This document shows positions 32,812-40,123 of a stretch of DNA of 64,000 nucleotides, piece after piece. The notes under the pieces are model-generated. The model did not search any database, was not told the DNA's origin, and saw only the letters and a list, made by a program, of their open reading frames with translations. Numbering within the stretch: position 1 is the stretch's first letter; the number at the start of each line of letters is the position of its first letter. Source of the DNA: Thiohalophilus sp. (GTDB lineage: Bacteria > Pseudomonadota > Gammaproteobacteria > UBA6429 > Thiohalophilaceae); the NCBI RefSeq assembly GCF_034521165.1, contig NZ_JAXHMV010000008.1:744001-808000 (forward strand). The letters run 5' to 3'. The translations under genes and the position numbers were made by a program.

Positions 32812-32948
32812 CCGCCCGCCGGATGCCGGGTGGGTCACATCGTGCAAGATCGCGGCCGTTTTTTCGTCGCCGCCGCCTTGTGGACCGGGCCCCGGTCGCC
32901 TATACCTTGAGTGACCTATTTATTCATTGTCATTGTCGGGGGTATGTT

Positions 32949-33170
32949 ATGCATGTAATCCAGATTCATTTTCATGACAGACTCGATACCCAGCGCCTGG
33001 ATGAGGTGCGCGAGCAACTGATGTCCCTGCCTCATATCAATAATGTGGAGGTGGAGGCCAGCAAGGCCCACGACATGCTGGTTGAATTCGAGGAGCGGCA
33101 CAACATACCCATGAGCGTCATGGATGTGTTGCATCACCAGGGCCTGCACCCGGACATCACGGCCTGTTGA
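32949..33170 (+). CDS. small HMA-like ferredoxin-fold protein lacking CxxC
   Basis: A 73-residue protein (MHVIQIHFHDRLDTQRLDEV start) with a beta-alpha-beta pattern like heavy-metal-associated domains (LMSLPHINNVEVEASKAHDM) but without the CxxC metal motif; only one Cys, the last residue. His are frequent. Function unknown. GGGGGTA before the ATG at 32949 decides the start; the upstream open frame has no such site. A strong terminator follows at 33197. Confidence 0.65.
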   Translation: MHVIQIHFHDRLDTQRLDEVREQLMSLPHINNVEVEASKAHDMLVEFEERHNIPMSVMDVLHHQGLHPDITAC

Positions 33171-33196
33171 TCCTCCCCCCACGATCCCTGTCACAC

Positions 33197-33221
33197 AACG
33201 CGCCATCCGGCGCGTTTTTTT
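33197..33221 (+). terminator. Rho-independent terminator
   Basis: Stem AACGCGCC (33197-33204) / GGCGCGTT (33209-33216), loop ATCC, followed by a T run to 33221. It ends the small HMA-like gene. Confidence 0.88.
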
Positions 33222-33325
33222 ATTGCTGGTCCGGGGGCCTGTGCGGGGCGGTTTTCCCTGACCGGGATTCATGCTAAAAACATAAAACAGGTACAACGCA
33301 TTAAATCCCCCGTCAGAGCGACGCT

Positions 33326-34312
33326 ATGCCTATGTCCGATAACGTCATTGTCTACCATGGCGAACAACTGGCCCGGTACCACTTCGGCGCGGAGCATCCG
33401 TTCGGGCCAAAGCGTCACGATGCGTTCGTGGAACGCCTGCATCAATCCGGCCTGGACAGCCAGGTTACCCGTGGCGAGCCGGCCACGGCCGGCCGCGAGG
33501 CGATCGAACGTTTTCATACCCGCGAGTACGTGGACGAGGTCGAGGCGGCTTCCAAAAGCGGTCGCGGCATGCTCGATCCCGATACCCCGGCGGTCAAGGG
33601 CATTTACGACGCTGCCGCCACCGTGGTGGGTACCGGTCTGGCGGCGCTCGACCAGCTGATGGCGGGTAATTACCCGCGCGCCTTTATTCCCATCGCCGGG
33701 TTGCATCATGCCTATCGGGATCGCGCCGCCGGCTTCTGCGTCTTCAACGACTGCGGTGTACTCATCGAAACCCTGCGCGAGGTCTACGGCATCAGGCGGA
33801 TCGCCTATGTCGATATCGATGCCCATCACGGCGATGGCGTTTTCTACAGCTTCGAATATGATCCGGAGGTGTTTATCGTCGACGTGCACGAGGATGGCCG
33901 TTACCTTTATCCCGGCAGTGGTTTCTCGCAGGAGACCGGCAAGGGCGAGGCCGCCGGTACCAAGCTGAACATTCCCATGCCCATGCAGGCCGACGATGAA
34001 CAGTTTCTGGCGATCTGGCCCGAGGCGGAAAACTTCCTCGAACAAAAACGGCCCGAGGTGATCCTCCTGCAATGCGGCGCCGACAGTCTCAAGGGCGACC
34101 CCATCACCCACCTGCATTACAGCGAGGCCAGCCACGCCCACGTCACCCGTCGCCTGTGCCATCTCGCCGACAAGACCAGTGAGGGCAGGTTGCTGGCCCT
34201 GGGCGGAGGTGGTTACAACCTGGATAATCTGGCCACTGCCTGGACCGCGGTGGTGAAAGCGATGATCGATTTTACAGGGGATGAAGCAGCCCGCCGGACG
34301 GTTATTTCTTGA
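33326..34312 (+). CDS. histone deacetylase family protein (AcuC/acetylpolyamine type)
   Basis: A 328-residue zinc hydrolase of the HDAC superfamily, which in bacteria deacetylates acetylpolyamines or acetyl-lysine. Motifs: AEHPFGPKRHDAFVERL, IPIAGLHHAYRDRAAGFCVF, the metal-binding YVDIDAHHGDGVFYSF (Asp/His ligands), LLQCGADSLKGDP and LALGGGGYNLDNLATAW. Length fits. The Met at 33332 could also be the start. No acetoin genes are near, so AcuC function is not implied. Confidence 0.87.
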   Translation: MPMSDNVIVYHGEQLARYHFGAEHPFGPKRHDAFVERLHQSGLDSQVTRGEPATAGREAIERFHTREYVDEVEAASKSGRGMLDPDTPAVKGIYDAAATVVGTGLAALDQLMAGNYPRAFIPIAGLHHAYRDRAAGFCVFNDCGVLIETLREVYGIRRIAYVDIDAHHGDGVFYSFEYDPEVFIVDVHEDGRYLYPGSGFSQETGKGEAAGTKLNIPMPMQADDEQFLAIWPEAENFLEQKRPEVILLQCGADSLKGDPITHLHYSEASHAHVTRRLCHLADKTSEGRLLALGGGGYNLDNLATAWTAVVKAMIDFTGDEAARRTVIS

Positions 34313-34319
34313 TGTTTGT

Positions 34320-34401
34320 GGAAATAACGCGGAGGCCGCTAAGACGCAGAGGACGCAAAGGACAGAAATCTTTCCTCGTCCCTCGTAACTCGTTCCTCGT
34401 A
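34320..34401. repeat. half-dyad plus CCTCGTN heptamers
   Basis: A single arm of the CGCAGAG/CGCAAAG element (about 34325-34362) runs into four degenerate heptamers CCTCGTC, CCTCGTA, ACTCGTT, CCTCGTA (34374-34401), followed by a GCGCCCGGAGGGCGC palindrome (about 34404-34418). Confidence 0.65.
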
Positions 34402-34472
34402 CCTGCGCCCGGAGGGCGCGCCTGGTATAATTCAAAACCCAAAATTCACAATTCAACATTGCTCTGAAAATT

Positions 34473-34826
34473 ATGGCTGATCTGTTTAGTATTACCGCCC
34501 CGCTGATGATTCGCACCCCCGACGGCGAGGAGAAGGTCATCGCCCATCACTTTCCGCATCCGAAGGGTCTGCTGTATTTCGATCTTTACTGGCACGAAGG
34601 CCAGCCCTGGAAACAGACGCATGTCGTCGAAGGTGAGATCACCGGTGAGGGGCCATGGGAAGTGGGTGACCATGTCATCAACCTGCTGGGCTGCCAGGGC
34701 ACCAATCCCGATCTCGCCATGCAGTTCGAGCAGTGGCAGACCTATATACAAAGTGCCGACGCGGACTATCCCCCCGAACCGCTAATCGCCGCCATCGCCA
34801 GAAAAATGGGCGCCACTCTCGATTAG
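34473..34826 (+). CDS. conserved hypothetical protein
   Basis: A 117-residue soluble protein that I do not recognise. It begins MADLFSITAPLMIRTPDGEE and has several Trp (LYWHEGQPWKQTHVVEG, GEGPWEVGDHVI), with a single Cys in LLGCQGTNPD. No membrane segment. It looks like a small single-domain protein with beta strands in the first 80 residues and helices at the end. No ribosome site of note. It is followed by a repeat-rich gap. Confidence 0.6.
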   Translation: MADLFSITAPLMIRTPDGEEKVIAHHFPHPKGLLYFDLYWHEGQPWKQTHVVEGEITGEGPWEVGDHVINLLGCQGTNPDLAMQFEQWQTYIQSADADYPPEPLIAAIARKMGATLD

Positions 34827-34840
34827 TCGCCATTGTCGTC

Positions 34841-34888
34841 ATGCCGGCGGAGAGCCTGCCCCGGCATGCTCTAAGCCGGGGCCGGCAT
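34841..34888. repeat. nested palindrome
   Basis: Outer arms ATGCCGGC (34841-34848) / GCCGGCAT (34881-34888) enclose inner arms GCCCCGGC (34858-34865) / GCCGGGGC (34875-34882). Confidence 0.6.
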
Positions 34889-34942
34889 CCAGTTTATCGA
34901 AATGGTACATCCTGTGAGCGAGCTGAATTTCGAAAACAGACT

Positions 34943-35015
34943 CTAAATAACTGTTCCTAAAAGGTGTGCAGACGGGTAGGTAGGTCAGGTTGCGCGTAGC
35001 GCTACCTGACATTCT
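34943..35015 (+). repeat. ~70-bp dispersed element, copy 1
   Basis: Begins CTAAATAACTGTTCCTAAAA and ends with the hairpin GTCAGGT-T-GCGC-GTA-GCGC-T-ACCTGAC then ATT. Copies 2 and 3 are at 42399-42468 and 48176-48244, all in the same orientation and all after a gene. Confidence 0.75.
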
Positions 35016-35030
35016 CCATATCGCAGGGGT

Positions 35031-35056
35031 GTCACGCAGGCTAACGCCAGCGTGAC
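35031..35056. repeat. GTCACGC hairpin
   Basis: GTCACGC (35031-35037) / GCGTGAC (35050-35056) with an inner GGC/GCC step, the same plan as the GTCACAT hairpins near 20185 and 20316. A further palindrome GCCCGATA/TATCGGGC lies at 35117-35143. Apart from these and the element at 34943, I see nothing in the 577-base gap. Confidence 0.65.
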
Positions 35057-35377
35057 CTACTGGATTAGCCAAAGTATAAAGTGGGCATGAATCTGGAACA
35101 GTTATTTGGCCAGTAGGCCCGATAGAGCAAAGCGGTATCGGGCAGCTCCATCTAATTTGGTACAAATCGTGGCCGCCTAAATTTCGTAAACAGGCTCCCA
35201 CCGAATGTCCTCGAGTCAGGATCATGGTGAACCCTGATACCCGGGTAAAAAGTCAGGTCTGTGTATGTCGAAAAGAAGCGAAAGCTTGATAGGATTGAGG
35301 TTATGCAAATGTTTTTGAATATCGTTCGTAATGTCCGCCTCACGGGATTCAGACCGAATGGTGTCTGTATAATTGTC

Positions 35378-35383
35378 TTGACC
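35378..35383 (+). promoter_or_regulatory. candidate -10 box of cytochrome b561/mntP operon
   Basis: Perfect TATAAT at 35378-35383 but no acceptable -35 at 16-18 bases. The implied transcript start near 35390 fits a translation start at 35404 better than one at 35392. Confidence 0.35.
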
Positions 35384-35403
35384 ATTGATTAATGAGGAAG
35401 AAA

Positions 35404-35931
35404 ATGTCCGGCAACGACCGCTACTCTGCAATATCGACGATCAATCACTGGATAACCGCGCTACTTGTTGTTGTCATGCTTACGCTGGGATTTGCGGCGT
35501 CGTTCGCGCCTTCAGAGGTGGTTGAGGAATATGTGATAGCGATTCATATATCGTTGGGTTTCTTTGTGTTTCTGTTCGTGGTATGGCGATTAATATTCAG
35601 ACTGTACGAGGGTTTTCCGGAGAATATCGGGAAAAGCGCTCTGGAGCGCCGGGCTGCCTATATCGTACACAGGGCGATATTGGCATTTTTGGTATTACTG
35701 ATTATTACAGGACCGATGTATCTGTTTACAGAAGGTGAATGCATGGATGTTTTCGGGTGGTTTTCCGTTTGTATTCCGCTGGGAAGTTTTTCGATTATCC
35801 ATGAGCCCATAGAGTGGATTCATGTAAATGCGGGTCTATATATTCTTCCGGCTTTGCTTGTGTTGCATCTTATCGGTGCAATCAGGCACTACGCCGTTCG
35901 CGGGCAACAGGAAACTCCGGCAGATATGTAA
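35404..35931 (+). CDS. cytochrome b561-type membrane protein
   Basis: A 175-residue four-helix membrane protein of the cytochrome b561/b-type family, which moves electrons between membrane quinol and periplasmic partners by two b hemes. Candidate heme His: ISTINHWITALL, IAIHISLGFFVFL, YIVHRAILAFL and the HVNAGLYILPALLVLHLIG pair. I prefer the ATG at 35404 because GAGGAAG precedes it; the ATG at 35392 lacks a site. It is followed by mntP after 36 bases. Base use is AT-richer than its neighbours, hinting at separate origin. Confidence 0.85.
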   Translation: MSGNDRYSAISTINHWITALLVVVMLTLGFAASFAPSEVVEEYVIAIHISLGFFVFLFVVWRLIFRLYEGFPENIGKSALERRAAYIVHRAILAFLVLLIITGPMYLFTEGECMDVFGWFSVCIPLGSFSIIHEPIEWIHVNAGLYILPALLVLHLIGAIRHYAVRGQQETPADM

Positions 35932-35966
35932 AAGTTCTGTCTGGAGGGTAGCGGAAGGATCAATAG

Positions 35967-36506
35967 ATGATTGAAGTAGCGCTTTTGGCAATTGCACTAA
36001 GCATGGATGCTTTTGCCGTATCGATTGGTCTGGGGGCCAAACAAAAAACAACACCTCACGCTCTGGCTGTCAAGTCTGGAGTATATTTTGGGCTTTTCCA
36101 GATGCTAATGCCGCTGATCGGTTATCTTGGAGGGAAAGGTGTCCTGGGCTGGATTGAAGAATATGCGCATTGGGTTGCATTCTTTCTTCTTGTGTTGATC
36201 GGCGGGAAAATGATTTATGAATCCTTTTCGGAGGGAATAGAAGAGGATATATCGAATATTACGCACAGAGTCATGTTAGTGCTTGCGATAGCAACAAGCA
36301 TTGATGCAATGGCGGCCGGATTCACATTAGCCCTGCTAGAGGTAAATCCGTTTGTTGCCTGCCTTGTTATCGGGCTGACGACTTTTGTTTTTAGTTGGGT
36401 TGGTGTGTTTATTGGGGTCAGAAGTGGAACCTGGCTAGAGAGTAAAGCCGAATTTGCAGGTGGTATTATACTTGTGCTGATCGGCTTGAAAATTTTATTT
36501 ACATAA
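35967..36506 (+). CDS. mntP: manganese efflux pump MntP
   Basis: MntP exports Mn2+ from the cytoplasm. The 179-residue protein has six membrane helices in two repeats, each with the conserved Asp motif: ALSMDAFAVSIGLGAK (N-half) and ATSIDAMAAGFTLALLE (C-half). Length matches E. coli MntP (188). I looked for a yybP-ykoY manganese riboswitch upstream and did not see one; the gap to cytochrome b561 is only 36 bases, so it is probably in that operon. AT-rich composition is shared with the upstream gene. Confidence 0.92.
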   Translation: MIEVALLAIALSMDAFAVSIGLGAKQKTTPHALAVKSGVYFGLFQMLMPLIGYLGGKGVLGWIEEYAHWVAFFLLVLIGGKMIYESFSEGIEEDISNITHRVMLVLAIATSIDAMAAGFTLALLEVNPFVACLVIGLTTFVFSWVGVFIGVRSGTWLESKAEFAGGIILVLIGLKILFT

Positions 36507-36617
36507 AACCCTGCTGCAGATATTAAAACCGGTCGGTGATAAACAATAACTCTTTATATTAGGATTTATCCGGCCAGCTTGAATTTCCGCTAATTATCAC
36601 TACAGCCAGGTTCTTTG

Positions 36618-37649
36618 ATGAGGTTTGTCTGTTACGCTGACTGGGGCGAGCTACCAGCGAGTGCGAATGCGCTTTTCGCGCAGGGGGAGAAGGAGAGCAT
36701 CTTTCTCTCGCGAGCGTGGTTTGAGAATCTGGTGGCCTTCGGGCTGGATGCGGATCAGACGATGCTGCTGGCCTGCGTGGTGGACGGGGAGCAGGTGATG
36801 GCCATTCTGCCGCTGGCCAAATGTGCCGGTAATACCTGGTACGCCCTCAGTCATCGTTACACGCCATTTTATAGTCTGCTGCTGGCGGATACTGATCAGC
36901 CGCAAGTTCTCGATTGCCTGGCCCGGGGGCTGGCGCAGCTGCCGGTCGATTCATTGCTTCTGAAGCCGGTGGCCGACGATGATGGCCGGGTGCATGATCT
37001 GCAACGGGCGATGGCAGCGGTCGGATTCAGCTTTTATCGTCGATTTCGGCTGTATAACTGGATTTATCGTGTGCAGGGCGAGTCCTATCAGGACTATATC
37101 GCGTCACGCCCGGCCCGGCTGCGCAATACAATTGCCCGCAAGCGACGCAAGCTCGAGCGCGAACACGGTTATGACATTCGCCTTTTTTGTGGCGATGAGG
37201 TGCCCGACGCCATGGCCGATTATTACGCGGTCTACGGTGCCAGCTGGAAGGCGAATGAGCAATATACGGATCTGGTTGACGGGATGGTGGCCGGCTTTTC
37301 CGGGCCGGGCTGGACCCGGCTGGCGGTGCTGTATGTCGCGGGCAAGCCCGTCGCCGCGCAGTTGTGGTTTGTATTGCACGGCAAGGCGAGCATCTTTCGG
37401 CTGGCGTATGACGAGGCGTGGAAGCCCTGGTCACCGGGCTCCATCCTGACCGCGTTTTTGATGGCGTATGTGATCGACACCGACCGGGTCGAGGAGATCG
37501 ATTTTTTGACGGGCAATGATGCCTACAAGCCGGACTGGATGTCCGAACGCCGGGAGCGTTTCGCGTTGAGTTGTGTCAAAAGCATCAAACCGGCAGGGTG
37601 GTATGAACAGTTTGTTGCCCGGTTGAAAAACATGTTCAGAGGCCGCTGA
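36618..37649 (+). CDS. GNAT-fold acyltransferase, BioF2/CelD-like
   Basis: A 343-residue protein with the duplicated GNAT fold of the BioF2-like/FemAB-related acyltransferases. Seen: SRPARLRNTIARKRRKLERE (the hinge between halves), YYAVYGASWKANEQYTDLVD, LAVLYVAGKPVAAQLWFVLH and FLTGNDAYKPDWMSERRERF, the usual C-terminal stretch. Such proteins attach amino acids or acyl groups to cell-surface or secondary products. I chose ATG 36618 over TTG 36615 because CCAGG sits eight bases before it. It is convergent with senB; a link to selenoneine is possible only by position. Confidence 0.72.
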   Translation: MRFVCYADWGELPASANALFAQGEKESIFLSRAWFENLVAFGLDADQTMLLACVVDGEQVMAILPLAKCAGNTWYALSHRYTPFYSLLLADTDQPQVLDCLARGLAQLPVDSLLLKPVADDDGRVHDLQRAMAAVGFSFYRRFRLYNWIYRVQGESYQDYIASRPARLRNTIARKRRKLEREHGYDIRLFCGDEVPDAMADYYAVYGASWKANEQYTDLVDGMVAGFSGPGWTRLAVLYVAGKPVAAQLWFVLHGKASIFRLAYDEAWKPWSPGSILTAFLMAYVIDTDRVEEIDFLTGNDAYKPDWMSERRERFALSCVKSIKPAGWYEQFVARLKNMFRGR

Positions 37650-37675
37650 CACATTCCATCGTCGGGCCGCGCTGC

Positions 37676-38623
37676 TCAGAGTTTGCTTAAAAGGTGTTTC
37701 CATCCCTGGCTCTCGTTTTCGGGGGTGAACAACGGCTGTTTGGCAATGCAGGCCTGTTCGAGCTTTTTGTAGAAGGGGCTGTCGGTTTCCGCCCTGTGCA
37801 GGCGATCGGCCAGGGCCTGCTCGTTTTCCACCGGGTAATAGCCGGGGTAATCTTCACCCAGCAGTCCGATCGACCCTTCGATGTCCGAGGCGATGACCGG
37901 CACGCCGGCCACAACGGCTTCGGAAATGACATTGGCCCCACCCTCCATGCGCGAAGGCAATACCAGCAGATGGGTGCGCTGGTAGACCTGTCGAATTCGG
38001 TAGTGGGGAATTTCGTCGTGCCATGTATAGCGGGAGTTGGCCTGCATCTCGGCGCGCGCCTGTACAGCCCAGTCGTCACTGTGCGCTTTACCGTACTGAT
38101 GCACCTGGATGCGGCTGTCGGGCGCAAGGAGACGGGCGGCGAGCGCCGGTCGCAGGGGATCCTTTTCCTCGCGTAAATGCCCCATTACCGAGACATGAAA
38201 TAACCGCCGGTATGGCTGGCGCCGGGGGACGGATTTTGCCGACTGGTAAATGACGTGCAGCTTGTTGCGCTGATCCTCTGGCAGTGTATTGCCGATCAGA
38301 TCATGCAGGCCGACCAGGTGGCTGGCCAGGCGGATCGATTGCAGGGTGGTATCGGGGTGAGTATGTATAAAACGGTAGGCATCGGTGCCGGTGATGGCCA
38401 CAACAAGGGGGCGTTGGGGGAATGCCTCGGCAAACTGCCGGATGGGTTCGGCGCTGCGCCAGGCGTGTAACGCGATCATCATATCCGCGTTCTGGCCGCT
38501 GAAGTCGGTGCTGATCGCCACACGATGACCGAGCGCGGTCAGGATCGTGGCCCAGCGGGCAGCGGTGGTCCGGTTGCCGGCCCGGGATTTTGGCGGTGCG
38601 GGGGTGACCAGAAGGATGCGCAT
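37676..38623 (-). CDS. senB: SenB, selenosugar synthase (GT4-type)
   Basis: SenB is a glycosyltransferase that joins selenophosphate to a UDP-sugar to form a 1-seleno sugar, the selenium donor for selenoneine. The 315-residue protein starts ILLVTPAPPKSRAGNRTTAA, has VVAITGTDAYRFIH, VMGHLREEKDPLRPALAARL, and the donor motif SRMEGGANVISEAVVAGVPV (E-x7-E), which are typical of the family found beside EgtB variants and SelD. It is divergent from senA across a 183-base gap and is otherwise alone on its strand. The UDP-sugar used is not readable from sequence. Confidence 0.87.
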   Translation of the reverse strand: MRILLVTPAPPKSRAGNRTTAARWATILTALGHRVAISTDFSGQNADMMIALHAWRSAEPIRQFAEAFPQRPLVVAITGTDAYRFIHTHPDTTLQSIRLASHLVGLHDLIGNTLPEDQRNKLHVIYQSAKSVPRRQPYRRLFHVSVMGHLREEKDPLRPALAARLLAPDSRIQVHQYGKAHSDDWAVQARAEMQANSRYTWHDEIPHYRIRQVYQRTHLLVLPSRMEGGANVISEAVVAGVPVIASDIEGSIGLLGEDYPGYYPVENEQALADRLHRAETDSPFYKKLEQACIAKQPLFTPENESQGWKHLLSKL

Positions 38624-38691
38624 AAGTTTATTACGTCAAGATGGTAGAAAAATAATTGTTTTCAGGCCACTGCGTTGTCTTTGACAGGGCA

Positions 38692-38720
38692 TTGCGGGCC
38701 CGGCCTTGCAACTTTATACT
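38692..38720 (+). promoter_or_regulatory. candidate sigma70 promoter of senA-senC
   Basis: -35 TTGCGG (38692-38697), 17-base spacer, -10 TATACT (38715-38720); transcript start near 38727 gives an ~80-base leader. A TTGACA at 38681-38686 is too far from this -10 to pair with it. Confidence 0.4.
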
Positions 38721-38806
38721 AAATTTATTCATGCAAAAAATCGTGTCTTGCTTGTCGTACATGGATTTGCTTGCTGATCAAAGATGATAACCCGAGTCAC
38801 TCAGGC

Positions 38807-40105
38807 ATGTATAAACTTAATCCGGATCAAATCGCAAAGCAAATCGATGACGCCCACGCGCGCACCCTGGCGCTGATTGACGGTCTCTCGGCGGAACAAT
38901 TGATGGGTCCCCGGCTGTCCACCGTTAACCCGCTGCGCTGGGAGATAGGCCATGCGGCCTATTTTTATGAATTCTGGGTCTTGCGAGAGCACCTGAAAAA
39001 ATCACCGATCCGCGAGGATGCCGATCGGTTGTACGACTCGATTTCGATCGGGCATGACGATCGCTGGGATCTGCCGCTGCCGGGCATGCCGCAGACACTG
39101 GACTATATCCAGACGGTCAGGGAACAGGTAAAAGCTTCTCTGGCCAGCGGCGAGGATGCGCAGCGGGATTACCTCGCCCAATATGCGGTTTTTCATCATG
39201 ACATGCACAATGAGGCCTATACCTATACCCGCCAGACACTGAATTATCCCGAACCCGACATCGGCCGGCCGGGCTACCGTATCCTGGATGCCGGTGGCCT
39301 GGAAGGCGATGCCAGAATACCCGGTGGTGAATTCATGCTCGGGGCAAGACCCGCCGAGGGCTTTGTCTTCGATAATGAGAAATGGGCACATCCTGTCGAG
39401 CTCGAACCCTTTGCCATCGCCAGGGCGGCGGTGAGCAACGGCGATTTTCTGCGCTTTGTCGAAGCCGACGGTTACAACAAACGTGAATACTGGGATGACG
39501 AAGGCTGGCAATGGCGTAACCAGGTTCGGCTCGAACATCCCGTCTACTGGCGTCTTGATGCCGACGGCTGGAAGATCAAACAATTCGATCAGTGGCAGCC
39601 GATGCCCATGAATGCGGCGTTGAACCACGTCTGCTGGCATGAGGCCCAGGCCTATTGTCGCTGGGCCGGTCGGCGCCTGCCGACAGAAGCCGAGTGGGAA
39701 GCGGCGGCTGCCGCCGAGCCTTCACAGGACGGCCGCAGTTTATCGCCCGTCAAGCGCCGCTTTCCCTGGGGCGATGAACCGCCGCGCCCGGATCAGGCCA
39801 ATCTGGATGGCTACGCCCTGGGCACGGTGGACGTTGGCGCGCATGCCGCTGGCGACAGTGCCTTCGGCTGCCGGCAAATGATCGGCAACGTCTGGGAATG
39901 GACCGGGGACACGTTTGGGCCCTATCCCGGTTTTGAACCGGATATGTACGGGGACTACTCGCAGCCGTTGTTCGGGATAACCCGGGTCCTGCGCGGCGGC
40001 GCCTGGCCGACCCGCGCACGGATGATTCGCAATACCTGGCGGACCTACTACGGTCCTGAACGCAACGATGTTTTCGCCGGTTTTCGGACCTGCGCCGAAC
40101 GCTGA
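38807..40105 (+). CDS. senA: SenA, EgtB-like selenoneine synthase
   Basis: SenA is a non-heme iron oxygenase related to EgtB that couples a selenosugar to hercynine (trimethyl-histidine) to build selenoneine. The 432-residue protein has an N-terminal DinB-like domain with iron ligands His49 (WEIGHAAYFYEFW) and the H-x3-H-x-E motif His130/His134/Glu136 (FHHDMHNEAYTYTRQ), then a formylglycine-generating-enzyme-type C-domain (GNVWEWTGDTFGPYPGF, RVLRGGAWPTRARMIRNTWR). The ATG at 38807 is chosen over a TTG at 38771. It is followed by senC after 18 bases. No egtD for hercynine is in the window. Confidence 0.87.
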   Translation: MYKLNPDQIAKQIDDAHARTLALIDGLSAEQLMGPRLSTVNPLRWEIGHAAYFYEFWVLREHLKKSPIREDADRLYDSISIGHDDRWDLPLPGMPQTLDYIQTVREQVKASLASGEDAQRDYLAQYAVFHHDMHNEAYTYTRQTLNYPEPDIGRPGYRILDAGGLEGDARIPGGEFMLGARPAEGFVFDNEKWAHPVELEPFAIARAAVSNGDFLRFVEADGYNKREYWDDEGWQWRNQVRLEHPVYWRLDADGWKIKQFDQWQPMPMNAALNHVCWHEAQAYCRWAGRRLPTEAEWEAAAAAEPSQDGRSLSPVKRRFPWGDEPPRPDQANLDGYALGTVDVGAHAAGDSAFGCRQMIGNVWEWTGDTFGPYPGFEPDMYGDYSQPLFGITRVLRGGAWPTRARMIRNTWRTYYGPERNDVFAGFRTCAER

Positions 40106-40123
40106 CAGAGCTGTTGAATCGTT

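Noticed and set aside
33326..34312. AcuC acetoin-utilisation protein
   Set aside because: The HDAC-superfamily assignment is firm, but no acetoin genes are adjacent, so the specific name was not used.
35060..35966. yybP-ykoY manganese riboswitch ahead of mntP
   Set aside because: The conserved loops of that riboswitch were not found either before the cytochrome b561 gene or in the 36-base gap before mntP.
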